From NCBI GenBank assembly GCA_049322335.1, contig JBMORL010000102.1, positions 4,792 to 68,791 of the forward strand: 64,000 nucleotides of DNA, in the 5' to 3' direction. Numbering within the stretch: the stretch's first letter is position 1; each line of letters begins with the position of its first letter. Below are positions 7,495 to 16,038 of this stretch, in pieces. The stretch comes from JBMORL01 sp049322335 (GTDB lineage Bacteria > Bacteroidota > Bacteroidia > Flavobacteriales_D > UBA2798). The translations under genes were made by a program, and so were the position numbers. The notes under the pieces were generated by a model, which saw only the letters and a list, made by a program, of their open reading frames with translations, was not told where the DNA came from and made no database searches.

Positions 7495-8886
7495 ATGAAA
7501 AAACTTGTACTTTCTGCTTTCCTGGCTCTTAATGTCTGCCTGGGTTTTTCGCAATATACCACCACCAATATTATCACCGGCCTGGACTATCCGACAGTGT
7601 TTGCCATTGCACCGGATGGCCGTTATTTTATTACACTTAAAGGAGGATACAATGGGGTTCCCGAAGATGATGGAGCCGTTGTTGTTTATAATGCCAATGG
7701 TACTTTTCAAAACACCATGTGGGCGTTTACCGATAGCACTGAAACTTATTTTGAAAGAGGAGTTTTGGGCATAGAGCTGGATCCTGACTTTAACAACAAC
7801 CACTACGTGTATGTTTTCTATAATCACCTATCGCCCGCACAAATCCGCGTGGTAAGATTTACAGAAACCAATGGAGTAGGATCAAACCCGGTTATTATTC
7901 TCAACATCACCGATCCCTACTCGGCAGGAAACCATACAGGCGGAAATATTCACTTCGGCCCTGACGGAAAATTATATATCACCATTGGTGACCGCGCTAC
8001 ACAAGCCACTGCTCAAAACCTTACCGTGCCCTTTGGAAAATACCTGAGAATAAATGCAGACGGAACGATTCCCACCGATAATCCTTTTTATGATGACGGA
8101 ATTCCCGGGTCGGGAAATGATGACCGCATCTGGTCATACGGGCACCGCAACAGTTTTGATTTTACTTTCAGTACAATCAACGATTCACTTTATGCATCTG
8201 AAAACGGATTGAATACCTGGGACGAAGTGAACATGATTCACAAAGGAGCCAACTATGGATGGAATACCTGTGAGGGATTTTACCTGTACGGGTCAACTGT
8301 TAATCCCTGCACCAACCCCTCTTTTACGTTACCCCTGGAAGACTGGGGAGCGCCACTTCCTGCTGTGACAGGAATTATGGTATACGACCACGCACTCATT
8401 CCGGCTTTGCAGGGACATTTGCTGGTGGCTGACAACGACCAGGGAGATATTACTGATTTTACATTGGGTAATTCACCCGCCAACGACACTGTTATTGCGC
8501 GCACATTAATGCCAATAAACCTTACCAGCCTTACTGACCTGGCGCTCGGCCCCGAGGGATGTATCTATTCTCTCGAAGGCGGATATACCATTAACGGGAA
8601 GATTAAAAAAACCTGTCCTACCGGCATGGGGGTTAATGCAGAAGATCCTACACAATGGATCGGCATTTTTCCCAATCCTGCGTATGAAACGGCCACGCTT
8701 ACTTTTTCCGAAAATTTTATTGGCGGAAATTTTGAAGTGCGCGATATCGAGGGACGCCTTGTTATGAATAACAGCATCACGTCATCAAAAGTGGCGGTGA
8801 ATATGGAAGCCGTGGAAAACGGAATGTATTTTGTGAAAGCCATCAACGGTTCTCAAACACTGGTAGTGAAACTGGTGGTAAATTAA
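7495..8886 (+). CDS. Secreted PQQ-dependent sugar dehydrogenase-like (GSDH) protein with T9SS sorting domain
   Basis: 463 residues starting at ATG 7495, which gives the signal peptide MKKLVLSAFLALNVCLGFSQ; the upstream TTG at 7468 would add ten residues and spoil it. The body is a glucose/sorbosone dehydrogenase six-blade propeller: GVLGIELDPDFNNNHYVYVF, GNIHFGPDGKLYITIGDR, DDRIWSYGHRNSFDF, WDEVNMIHKGANYGWN. These are the regions that hold PQQ and calcium in soluble aldose dehydrogenases. The last ~75 residues are a type A T9SS C-terminal domain (GIFPNPAYETATLTF ... NGMYFVKAINGS). It is probably exported by T9SS and surface-anchored or released. The substrate is unknown. Its stop overlaps the stop of the convergent gene by 4 bp. 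Confidence 0.85.
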   Translation: MKKLVLSAFLALNVCLGFSQYTTTNIITGLDYPTVFAIAPDGRYFITLKGGYNGVPEDDGAVVVYNANGTFQNTMWAFTDSTETYFERGVLGIELDPDFNNNHYVYVFYNHLSPAQIRVVRFTETNGVGSNPVIILNITDPYSAGNHTGGNIHFGPDGKLYITIGDRATQATAQNLTVPFGKYLRINADGTIPTDNPFYDDGIPGSGNDDRIWSYGHRNSFDFTFSTINDSLYASENGLNTWDEVNMIHKGANYGWNTCEGFYLYGSTVNPCTNPSFTLPLEDWGAPLPAVTGIMVYDHALIPALQGHLLVADNDQGDITDFTLGNSPANDTVIARTLMPINLTSLTDLALGPEGCIYSLEGGYTINGKIKKTCPTGMGVNAEDPTQWIGIFPNPAYETATLTFSENFIGGNFEVRDIEGRLVMNNSITSSKVAVNMEAVENGMYFVKAINGSQTLVVKLVVN

Positions 8887-10328
8887 TTCTTTACAAAACG
8901 GGTGAGAGAAGAAGAGCCTTCTTCCAAAACCACCTTTACAAAATAAACTCCCGGGGCAAGTGCATTGACCGGGAGTTTTTCTTTATGGCTGTTGCAGGTA
9001 TACTCAAGCAATTCCTTACCCGTTATGTCAACCAGGTGAATTTCTTTTATTACGGAAGAAGAAGAAACCAGCACATCGTTTTCCGCGGGATTGGGAAAAA
9101 CAGAAATGCGGTTTTCATTTCTCAGATCGCCTGTAGAATTAGGGAAAAGCGAGCCGAGCCTGTAAATGGCTTTGCCGGTATAATCATAAAACACAAAATG
9201 AAAATATCCCTTCCCGTAAGCCACATCGGATTGTTTTTGTGTGCCGTTGGTGGCCACATTAATTACCTGTGGAGCGGCAAAACCATTGATACCGGTAACA
9301 GAAACAGAAGCAATGGCGTCAAGGTTTGTGTTTCGGTTGTCGTGCCATACTGCGCAAATGGTGTCTGCCTTGCCGGCAATAGCAGGATAGGATTGGTTCC
9401 ACGTAGCTGGCGCGGGATCGAGTAGTGAGTTGGGGGCAACCGCAAGAGAGGAAGTATTTACCTCTCCGGTTTTAAGCTGAACATAAGAATTAACCATTGT
9501 AGGGAAAGCAGCCAGTATTTTTCCCGGCACAGCTAATAAATCTATTCCGTTGGTGGGACAAACCGGATTGATCCATCCGGAATTGTCTATTCTGAATCCA
9601 TTTGTAAACGTTTGTCCTCCGTCATAGGAAATCACACCATAAAAATCACGCAGGTTGCTATCGTTGATGCGATAGGCCAGTATTACCGTGTCTCCGTTGT
9701 TTACAAGGGAGTTCGGGCAACATTCGCAGGCCATACCCGGATTGAGGTTAGAAACGTTCTGAGGCGTTGAAAATGTGTTTCCGCCATCGGTAGAATAACA
9801 AGCCATCATTTGTGTGGTATCGTAAGAATTGGTGGCTTTCATGAATGTGATCACCGGATTGCCGTTGGGGAGAATAGTGATATCAGGATATTCGGCATTT
9901 ACCGAATCGGGAAATTTAGCTACGTTAATCGTATCCGACCAGGTCATTCCTCCATCCAAAGAACGGGAGAGGTAAATATTGTTGGACATGTCAGTCATGG
10001 TATGCGCGGCATAAACGATCATAATCGTGTTGCCCTGTGTTTTTATCTCAGGCCCGTTAACAATGCTTGCCATCACCATCATATCAGTATTGGTTAATCG
10101 CACGGGTGTTCCGAAATCCACTCCATTCCACACCGAAACAAAAGCAGCGGGATCGGGATTCGTGCGGCTAAAAGCGATAACGGGAGTGGTTTCATTGATC
10201 AATGCAATACGAGGACGGTTGCCCTGGTAAGTGCTGGCGCAAACATCAACAGGAGCCCAAAAACTAAGTGATTGGGAGAACACCTGGAAGTTGAACAACA
10301 AAAAAGTGAAAAGTAAAATTTTTCTCAT
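8883..10328 (-). CDS. Secreted BNR/Asp-box (sialidase-like fold) protein with T9SS sorting domain
   Basis: 481 residues. Signal peptide MRKILLFTFLLFNFQVFSQ. At least three Asp-box motifs (SxDGGxTW-like) are visible: RSLDGGMTWSD, YSTDGGNTFST and SYDGGQTFTN, which mark beta-propellers of the sialidase/exo-alpha family. The catalytic arginine triad and FRIP motif of true sialidases are not evident, so an enzyme activity should not be assumed. The C-terminus is a T9SS sorting domain (ISVFPNPAENDVLV ... PGVYFVKVVLEEG). It lies 4 bp after the permease gene on the same strand, and its stop overlaps that of the convergent GSDH gene. Confidence 0.8.
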   Translation of the reverse strand: MRKILLFTFLLFNFQVFSQSLSFWAPVDVCASTYQGNRPRIALINETTPVIAFSRTNPDPAAFVSVWNGVDFGTPVRLTNTDMMVMASIVNGPEIKTQGNTIMIVYAAHTMTDMSNNIYLSRSLDGGMTWSDTINVAKFPDSVNAEYPDITILPNGNPVITFMKATNSYDTTQMMACYSTDGGNTFSTPQNVSNLNPGMACECCPNSLVNNGDTVILAYRINDSNLRDFYGVISYDGGQTFTNGFRIDNSGWINPVCPTNGIDLLAVPGKILAAFPTMVNSYVQLKTGEVNTSSLAVAPNSLLDPAPATWNQSYPAIAGKADTICAVWHDNRNTNLDAIASVSVTGINGFAAPQVINVATNGTQKQSDVAYGKGYFHFVFYDYTGKAIYRLGSLFPNSTGDLRNENRISVFPNPAENDVLVSSSSVIKEIHLVDITGKELLEYTCNSHKEKLPVNALAPGVYFVKVVLEEGSSSLTRFVKN

Positions 10329-10332
10329 GCGG

Positions 10333-11694
10333 CTAATTTACTAAATTACTTTCACGATAAGAAGTTTTTTTAATAATATACCTCATCCCATAAAACAAAG
10401 GCCATCCCGAAACAAATAACACGGCACCCCACAATGCCGCTTCAGGTTTTTCTATGAGCACACTTAAATTTACCGCAGTATAAACCAAAATATACAAAGC
10501 GGGCAAATACGGATACCCTTTCATTTTATAAATTCCTTCCGGTTCTCCGTTTTTCTTTGCACGGTAACGCAAAACAAAAATAGCAGCAGCAGCCGAAATC
10601 AAACTAATGCTGTCGAAAAACATCACGTACTGCAAAATTTCTTTAAACGATGAAGTAAAAAAAAGTGTGGCGAGTATAAAAGCACAGAACAACGATAATC
10701 CCCATTCCTGTGTTTGTGTTTTTTCATTTATGCGCTTTAATATTCCGGGCATCACTTTGTCTTCTGCCATGGCATAATATACGCGCGGATTGCTCATAAT
10801 GGAAACATTGGCATAAGCCAGTACCGAAAAAAACATCAGCACCGATACAAACTGAAATGCAGTAGTGCCAAACATCATCCCGGTTATATCAGCCGCGATC
10901 GTTTCTGTAGATTGTAAACTATCATATCCCAAAACGGTGTAATAGGAAAAATTTACAGACAGGTAAACAAACAACACGATAGACATTCCAAATAAAATAG
11001 CGCGCGGTAAATTCCTGTTGGCATTTTGCACATCTCCACCGAAGTTCATCGTTTGCTGATATCCGCCATACGTAAAAAAAACCGGAACAAAACACAGTAA
11101 AAACGCCTGTGCCATTTCGGTAAGTGTCATGGTTTCATGAACAATTTCTTTTCCCGCACCCTCTTTCTTCACAAAAAACATAGCTGAAATAAGAATGAAT
11201 AAAAGGGAAAGTTTTACCACCATCAGCACATTCAGTATTTTTGAACTGGTCTTTATTCCCAGCATATTCACTGCATACAAAACAAGAATAGAAACGATGG
11301 TAATAATCTTTACCGCCACATCCTGATCGGTATCAGGCAGCACTATGGGAGCAAGATATTCCGCTCCCATAATTCCAACGGCAGCCGTAGAAGCGGCATT
11401 GCTGATTACCGTTATCCAGTTGACCATAAATGCAAATGCCGGGTGATAGCAGTGCGAAAAAATTTTATAAAATCCCCCCGCAGCCGGATAGCGCGAACCG
11501 ATTTCTGCAAAAGTCAGTCCTCCAATAAAACTAATGATCGCGCCAAGTATCCACGCCAGAAAAAAGATAAGTGGAATTTCGGCTTTCTCCGCTACTTCAG
11601 GAGGTGTGCGGAAAATGCCCATGCCGATCACCAGCCCGGTAACAATCATCGTTACATCGAATGTGCGCAGCTGGGGTTTTATCTGTGATTCCAC
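10333..11694 (-). CDS. APC-superfamily amino acid permease
   Basis: 453 residues with about twelve hydrophobic segments. The N-terminal FDVTMIVTGLVIGMGIFRTP matches the TM1 glycine-rich substrate motif of APC transporters (GxGIF). FAEIGSRYPAAGGFYKIF is the conserved TM2-TM3 E-x-G...P-x-x-G-G motif. The fold is that of L-type amino acid/polyamine permeases in the inner membrane; the exact substrate is not readable. The start is GTG 11694, four bases after a -7-like element. The downstream T9SS cargo gene follows closely and may be co-transcribed. Confidence 0.85.
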   Translation of the reverse strand: MESQIKPQLRTFDVTMIVTGLVIGMGIFRTPPEVAEKAEIPLIFFLAWILGAIISFIGGLTFAEIGSRYPAAGGFYKIFSHCYHPAFAFMVNWITVISNAASTAAVGIMGAEYLAPIVLPDTDQDVAVKIITIVSILVLYAVNMLGIKTSSKILNVLMVVKLSLLFILISAMFFVKKEGAGKEIVHETMTLTEMAQAFLLCFVPVFFTYGGYQQTMNFGGDVQNANRNLPRAILFGMSIVLFVYLSVNFSYYTVLGYDSLQSTETIAADITGMMFGTTAFQFVSVLMFFSVLAYANVSIMSNPRVYYAMAEDKVMPGILKRINEKTQTQEWGLSLFCAFILATLFFTSSFKEILQYVMFFDSISLISAAAAIFVLRYRAKKNGEPEGIYKMKGYPYLPALYILVYTAVNLSVLIEKPEAALWGAVLFVSGWPLFYGMRYIIKKTSYRESNLVN

Positions 11695-11698
11695 CCAA

Positions 11699-11706
11699 CG
11701 AATGTA
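11699..11706 (-). promoter_or_regulatory. Possible -7 element at the permease start
   Basis: Minus-strand TACATTCG (7/8 to TAnnTTTG) ends four bases before the GTG start, so transcription would begin at or within a few bases of the start codon. Confidence 0.35.
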
Positions 11707-11783
11707 AGGGGAAAACGCATTTTAGGTTTTAGGTTGGTGATTTTATGTTTGCATGCAGCGAAGTTTTCGGGGGATAAATGCAA

Positions 11784-12073
11784 TATTCAACCCCTTTGGG
11801 GTTGTGATAGCACCTGTTCGTTTTTCCCCACGCACAGCGTGGGGTTATTAATATTTGACCCGCTTCGGGGTCAGGAAAATTTACATATTTTATTCCGTGG
11901 CAATTTTGATAAAATTCATATTGAACAATATTTCAGAATGTATTACTAAAAAATTATTTCATCAAAAAGCAAAACCGATCCCGGAGCGGGTCGAACGTAA
12001 ATAACCCCGGGATGCAGGCCAACCCGGGGGATAAAACACTCAAAAAAATAACAACCCCTTCGGGGTTGAATAT
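11784..12073. repeat. Mosaic of six short hairpins bounded by inverted end repeats
   Basis: The region holds CAACCCC-TTT-GGGGTTG (11788-11804), CCCCACGC-ACA-GCGTGGGG (11826-11844), TGACCC-n6-GGGTCA (11856-11873), an imperfect GATCCCG/CGGGTC pair (11977-11992), CCCCGGG-n11-CCCGGGG (12005-12029) and CAACCCC-TTC-GGGGTTG (12052-12068). The first and last hairpins carry ATATT on their outer side in opposite orientation, so the block has inverted ends of about 21 bp. No coding capacity is visible. It resembles clustered REP/BIME-like repeats. Confidence 0.7.
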
Positions 12074-12090
12074 GCTTCTTCCCCCTGCTA

Positions 12091-12122
12091 AAAACAAAAA
12101 ACCCTCCGCCTGAGGCGAAGGG
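12091..12122 (-). terminator. Rho-independent terminator of the atp operon
   Basis: On the minus strand CCCTTCGCC-TCA-GGCGGAGGG (one mismatch) is followed by TTTTTTGTTTT. It lies 27 bp downstream of the atpG stop, where the operon should end. Confidence 0.85.
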
Positions 12123-12148
12123 AAAAATAATTTTTTGGAATTTTTTGA

Positions 12149-13027
12149 TTATCCTTTTAACGCTTCTGCTCCTGCAACAATTTCCAGGATCTCGTTGGTA
12201 ATAGAAGCCTGTCTTGCTTTGTTGTAAGTGATTTTCAGGTCGCGGATCAGGTCGGTAGCGTTGTCTGTTGCTTTGTGCATCGCGGTCATCCGCGCTCCGT
12301 GTTCTGATGCAAATGAATCCAGCAGTGCTTTATAGAATTGCACTTTTAATGATTTTGGAATAATGTCTTCCACGATTTCTTTTTTCGAAGGCTCGAAAAT
12401 ATAATCGAGGTTGGTTTTGCTGTTTTGTACTTCTTTAGCGGGAACAATGGGTAAAAATTGCTCTGACATGATTTCCTGCACAGCCGCGTTCTTGAATCTG
12501 TTATAAACAAGAATCACCTTGTCAAAACTTTTATCCACATAATGGCGCATTACGTTTTCGGCAATCACAGCTACTTTATTAAACGATAATCCGTCATACA
12601 CTTCATTCAGATGTTTCGGGAAATCGGAAGCCTTGATGTTATAAGAAGTGTGTTTGTAAAATTCACTGGCTTTTTTTCCGATGGAAAGAACAACAACGCC
12701 TTTGTCTTTATTATCAGCAATAATAGAGTTTACTTTTTTTATTATGTTGTTGTTGAATCCGCCACAAAGTCCGCGGTTGGAAGTAATAGCAACGATAAGA
12801 ATGTTTTTTATCTCTCTTTCTGATGAATAAACGCCTTCTGAACTATCGAGTGAAGAAGAAAGGTTACCGAGAATTTCCTGCAGTTTTTCTGAATAGGGGC
12901 GCATTTGCAAAACAGCATCCTGCGCTTTTTTCAGCTTTGCTGCCGACACCATTTTCATGGCAGAAGTAATTTGTCTGGTGGAGTTCACCGAAACAATTCT
13001 GCCGCGTATTTCTTTAAGGTTAGCCAT
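12149..13027 (-). CDS. atpG: ATP synthase F1 gamma subunit
   Basis: 292 residues. The N-terminal helix begins MANLKEIRGRIVSVNSTRQITSAMKMVSAAKL, and the C-terminus holds the complementary helix with ITNEILEIVAGAEAL, the two halves of the rotor coiled coil. The central Rossmann-like part carries ITSNRGLCGGFNNN. It is the last gene of the atpB-E-F-H-A-G cluster, 21 bp after atpA and followed by a terminator. atpD and atpC are absent here, as is usual in Bacteroidota, where they form a separate atpDC locus. Confidence 0.97.
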   Translation of the reverse strand: MANLKEIRGRIVSVNSTRQITSAMKMVSAAKLKKAQDAVLQMRPYSEKLQEILGNLSSSLDSSEGVYSSEREIKNILIVAITSNRGLCGGFNNNIIKKVNSIIADNKDKGVVVLSIGKKASEFYKHTSYNIKASDFPKHLNEVYDGLSFNKVAVIAENVMRHYVDKSFDKVILVYNRFKNAAVQEIMSEQFLPIVPAKEVQNSKTNLDYIFEPSKKEIVEDIIPKSLKVQFYKALLDSFASEHGARMTAMHKATDNATDLIRDLKITYNKARQASITNEILEIVAGAEALKG

Positions 13028-13048
13028 TTCTTTTTCCCTGAAAAAAAA

Positions 13049-14629
13049 TTATTGTGCGTATTTGGCTGAAAGTTCTTTTGCCACGCTTTCCAGCACACCG
13101 GTAATTTCGTCTGAAAGTTTTCCGGCACGAAGATCATCCAAAACATTTCTGTGTTTGGCATCTAAAAACGCAAGGTATTCTTCTTCGAAAGCTTTCATCT
13201 TATTTACAGGAACATTTAAAAGAATTCCTCTTGTTCCGCAATAGATAATAGCGGTTTGTTTTTCTACCGAAAGAGGAGAGTTTTCTCTTTGCTTGAGAAT
13301 TTCCACGTTGCGTTTTCCTTTTTCAAGTACAGCTTTTGTTGCAGCGTCAAGATCAGAACCGAATTTTGCAAAAGCTTCGAGCTCGCGGTATTGTGCCTGG
13401 TCGAGTTTTAATGTACCGGCTACTTTTTTCATGGATTTGATCTGTGCCGATCCACCTACGCGTGATACGGAAATACCCACGTTGATAGCGGGACGAACAC
13501 CCGAGTTGAAAAGATTCGACTCAAGGAAGATCTGTCCGTCTGTAATGGATATAACGTTGGTGGGGATATACGCAGAAACGTCACCCGCCTGTGTTTCGAT
13601 AATGGGAAGAGCGGTTAATGATCCGCCACCTTTTACTTTTCCTTTCAGGGAAGGAGGGAGGTCGTTCATTTGTGCAGCGATCTCATCAGAAGCAATCACT
13701 TTTGCAGCGCGCTCAAGTAAACGTGAGTGGAGATAGAAAACGTCACCGGGATAAGCTTCACGTCCGGGAGGCCTTCTTAACAGAAGAGAAACCTCGCGGT
13801 AAGCAACGGCTTGTTTGGAAAGATCATCATAAATAATCAAAGCAGGACGTCCCGTATCACGGAAATATTCACCGATGGCAGCACCTGCAAACGGGGCGTA
13901 GAATTGCATGGGAGCAGGATCGGATGCGTTGGCAACTACCACTACAGTATAAGCCATTGCTCCCGCTTCTTCGAGTTTTTTAACGATTCCTGCAACGGTA
14001 GAACCTTTTTGTCCTATAGCTACATAAATACAATAAACAGGTTTGCCCTGGTCGTAAAATTCTTTTTGGTTAATGATGGCATCAATGGCAACCGTTGTTT
14101 TTCCGGTTTGGCGGTCACCGATAATTAACTCACGTTGCCCGCGGCCAATGGGAATCATGGCATCGATGGCTTTGATTCCGGTTTGTAATGGTTCAGTTAC
14201 CGGCTGACGGAAAATTACTCCGGGTGCTTTTCTTTCGAGCGGCATTTCGAATAATTCTCCTGTGATGTTTCCTTTTCCGTCAATAGGTTCTCCGGCAGTA
14301 TTCACTACGCGGCCCACCATTCCTTCTCCTACTTTCAGAGAAGCGATCAAACCTGTACGTTTTACAGTAGCACCTTCTTTAATTTCTCCCGAAGGGCCCA
14401 TCAATACGGCACCTACGTTATCTTCTTCGAGGTTCAAAACGATTCCGCGCAATCCGTTTTCAAACTCAATCAGCTCTCCCGATTGAACATTATTTAATCC
14501 GTAGATGCGTGCGATTCCGTCACCTACCTGCAGCACGGTTCCTACTTCTTCCAGTTCGGAAGCGGATTTGAATCCTGCCAGTTGTTCTCTTAAGATGGCA
14601 GATACTTCTGCCGGTTTAATTTCAGCCAT
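13049..14629 (-). CDS. atpA: ATP synthase F1 alpha subunit
   Basis: 526 residues, slightly longer than E. coli's 513. The Walker A motif is GDRQTGKT at residues 171-178. The non-catalytic nucleotide-binding subunit signature and arginine finger lie in PAINVGISVSRVGGSAQ. The N-terminal beta-barrel and C-terminal helical domain are intact. It lies 4 bp after atpH and 21 bp before atpG. Confidence 0.98.
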   Translation of the reverse strand: MAEIKPAEVSAILREQLAGFKSASELEEVGTVLQVGDGIARIYGLNNVQSGELIEFENGLRGIVLNLEEDNVGAVLMGPSGEIKEGATVKRTGLIASLKVGEGMVGRVVNTAGEPIDGKGNITGELFEMPLERKAPGVIFRQPVTEPLQTGIKAIDAMIPIGRGQRELIIGDRQTGKTTVAIDAIINQKEFYDQGKPVYCIYVAIGQKGSTVAGIVKKLEEAGAMAYTVVVVANASDPAPMQFYAPFAGAAIGEYFRDTGRPALIIYDDLSKQAVAYREVSLLLRRPPGREAYPGDVFYLHSRLLERAAKVIASDEIAAQMNDLPPSLKGKVKGGGSLTALPIIETQAGDVSAYIPTNVISITDGQIFLESNLFNSGVRPAINVGISVSRVGGSAQIKSMKKVAGTLKLDQAQYRELEAFAKFGSDLDAATKAVLEKGKRNVEILKQRENSPLSVEKQTAIIYCGTRGILLNVPVNKMKAFEEEYLAFLDAKHRNVLDDLRAGKLSDEITGVLESVAKELSAKYAQ

Positions 14630-14633
14630 GGTT

Positions 14634-15191
14634 CTAAATTTGGTCTATGTAAGCATTTTTCGAAAAATCTTTTCTCAGATCGTTTATTTTGCGCAGCACC
14701 GAGCCATCATATTGACGGTTGTTGATGCGCACTACAATTCCACCGATAAGGTCTTTGTTCACTTTCTCCACAATTTCCACTTCACGGTTTTCCTGTTTGC
14801 TGATGAGGTCAGCGAGTTTTTTACGCAGCGTATCATCAATTTTATAAGCGGTAATGATCTCGGCAGTCGCGATATTTTTATAATTCTTGTATTGCATCAC
14901 AAAGCTGCCGGCAATTTCATTCAATAAGCTTTCTCTGCGGTGATTGGCAATGATGGTGATGAAAGAGGAAGTAAGCTTGGTGAGTTTGCCGGAAAATATT
15001 TTGTCGATGATCTTTATTTTAGTGTCGGCCTTGATGACGGGACTTTTGAGCAGGAGCACGAAGTCGCGGTTGCTTTGGCATACTTCTTCGATAAGGCGCA
15101 TATCGTTATAGGCGGCATCGGCTGATTTTTGTTCGATGGCTAAGCTCAGCAGCGATTTTGCATAACGGGAAGAAACGCGTACACCTTTCAT
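14634..15191 (-). CDS. atpH: ATP synthase F1 delta subunit (OSCP)
   Basis: 185 residues with the OSCP/delta form: N-terminal helical domain RVSSRYAKSLLSLAIEQ and C-terminal signature VEIVEKVNKDLIGGIVVRINNRQYDGSVL. It joins the peripheral stalk to alpha3beta3. It starts 2 bp after the atpF stop and ends 4 bp before atpA, so it is tightly coupled in the operon. Confidence 0.95.
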   Translation of the reverse strand: MKGVRVSSRYAKSLLSLAIEQKSADAAYNDMRLIEEVCQSNRDFVLLLKSPVIKADTKIKIIDKIFSGKLTKLTSSFITIIANHRRESLLNEIAGSFVMQYKNYKNIATAEIITAYKIDDTLRKKLADLISKQENREVEIVEKVNKDLIGGIVVRINNRQYDGSVLRKINDLRKDFSKNAYIDQI

Positions 15192-15193
15192 GT

Positions 15194-15688
15194 TCAGTTC
15201 ATATTGATTTCGTTCACTAATCCGTCAACGAGTTGTTTTTGTTTCTCGTCTTTTGATAATTCGTTGCGGAGAATTTTCTCGGCAATATCTATAGAAAGGG
15301 TAGCCACCTGGTTTTTGAGTTCGGTGATAGCCGCCATTTTTTCGTTTTTAATTTGCTCACGGGCAGCAGCGAGAATACGATCGGCTTCTTTTTTTGCATT
15401 TCCTTTCGCTTCAGCGATGAGGGCTTCTTTTGTGTCACGCGCTTCTTTCAGCAACTGATCTCTTTCTGCACGTGCAGTTTTCAGAAGATCTTCATTGGCA
15501 GCTTTTAGTTGCGCCATTTCGATTTTTGTACGCTCGGCTGTTTTGATGGCATCATCAATGCTCTTCTCGCGTTCTTTGATGGATTCAAGAATAGGTTTCC
15601 ATGCAAATTTTTTGAGCAGCACCAACACAATTAAAAATGCGAGCGTTGTCCAAACTACTAAGCCAAGCGAAGGTGTAACTAATCCCAT
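15194..15688 (-). CDS. atpF: ATP synthase Fo subunit b
   Basis: 164 residues. One N-terminal membrane helix (LGLVVWTTLAFLIVLVLLKKFAW) is followed by a long charged coiled coil. The motif FAWKPILESIKEREKSID is typical. Two b subunits form the peripheral stalk. A strong hairpin-T-tract lies between this gene and atpE just upstream, so its expression may depend on partial readthrough. Confidence 0.95.
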   Translation of the reverse strand: MGLVTPSLGLVVWTTLAFLIVLVLLKKFAWKPILESIKEREKSIDDAIKTAERTKIEMAQLKAANEDLLKTARAERDQLLKEARDTKEALIAEAKGNAKKEADRILAAAREQIKNEKMAAITELKNQVATLSIDIAEKILRNELSKDEKQKQLVDGLVNEINMN

Positions 15689-15713
15689 AATTTATTTTTT
15701 TCGTTTCGTTTTT

Positions 15714-15757
15714 TCAAGTAAAAAAAACAGTTCCGGCCAACCGCAGGAACTGTTTTT
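15714..15757 (-). terminator. Intrinsic terminator inside the atp operon, between atpE and atpF
   Basis: Arms at 15723-15733 and 15745-15755 (AAAACAGTTCC / GGAACTGTTTT, 11 bp perfect, 11-nt loop). On the minus strand the hairpin is followed by a run of T, so it is oriented to stop transcripts leaving atpE before atpF. No second promoter is evident between it and atpF. Confidence 0.8.
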
Positions 15758-15763
15758 GTTTTT

Positions 15764-16006
15764 TTAAGCCAGGGCAACAAGAAGACAAACCACGATAGCG
15801 AAGAACACGGCTCCTTCAACAAGAGCAGCGGCAACGATCATGTTTGAACGCAGGTCGCCTTTCAATTCAGGTTGACGGGCCATTGATTCAAGTGCAGAAC
15901 CACCAATTTTTCCGATACCGATTCCGGCACCGATAGCGGCAACACCAGCACCAAGAGCGGCAATTCCTGCATCTCCACCGGCTAATAATACGCTTAACAG
16001 ACTCAT
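15764..16006 (-). CDS. atpE: ATP synthase Fo subunit c
   Basis: 80 residues, two membrane helices. Helix 1 carries the glycine-rich GAGVAAIGAGIGIGKIGG. The polar loop is RQPEL. The ion-carrying glutamate is in AALVEGAVFFAIVVCLL. The residue after the glutamate is Gly, not Ser/Thr, and there is no Gln at the matching place of helix 1, which points to a proton-coupled rather than sodium ring. It lies 32 bp after atpB and is followed by a terminator-like hairpin. Confidence 0.96.
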   Translation of the reverse strand: MSLLSVLLAGGDAGIAALGAGVAAIGAGIGIGKIGGSALESMARQPELKGDLRSNMIVAAALVEGAVFFAIVVCLLVALA

Positions 16007-16038
16007 TTTACTTTTTATTTAAGGTTAAACAATCCCAA

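Noticed and set aside
12531..12539. TTATCCACA, a perfect DnaA box
   Set aside because: A single 9-mer inside atpG with no cluster, A/T-rich unwinding region or dnaA nearby; expected by chance.
15723..15755. Hairpin after atpE as a bidirectional terminator for plus-strand transcription
   Set aside because: No plus-strand gene is present on either side, so only the minus-strand role is meaningful.
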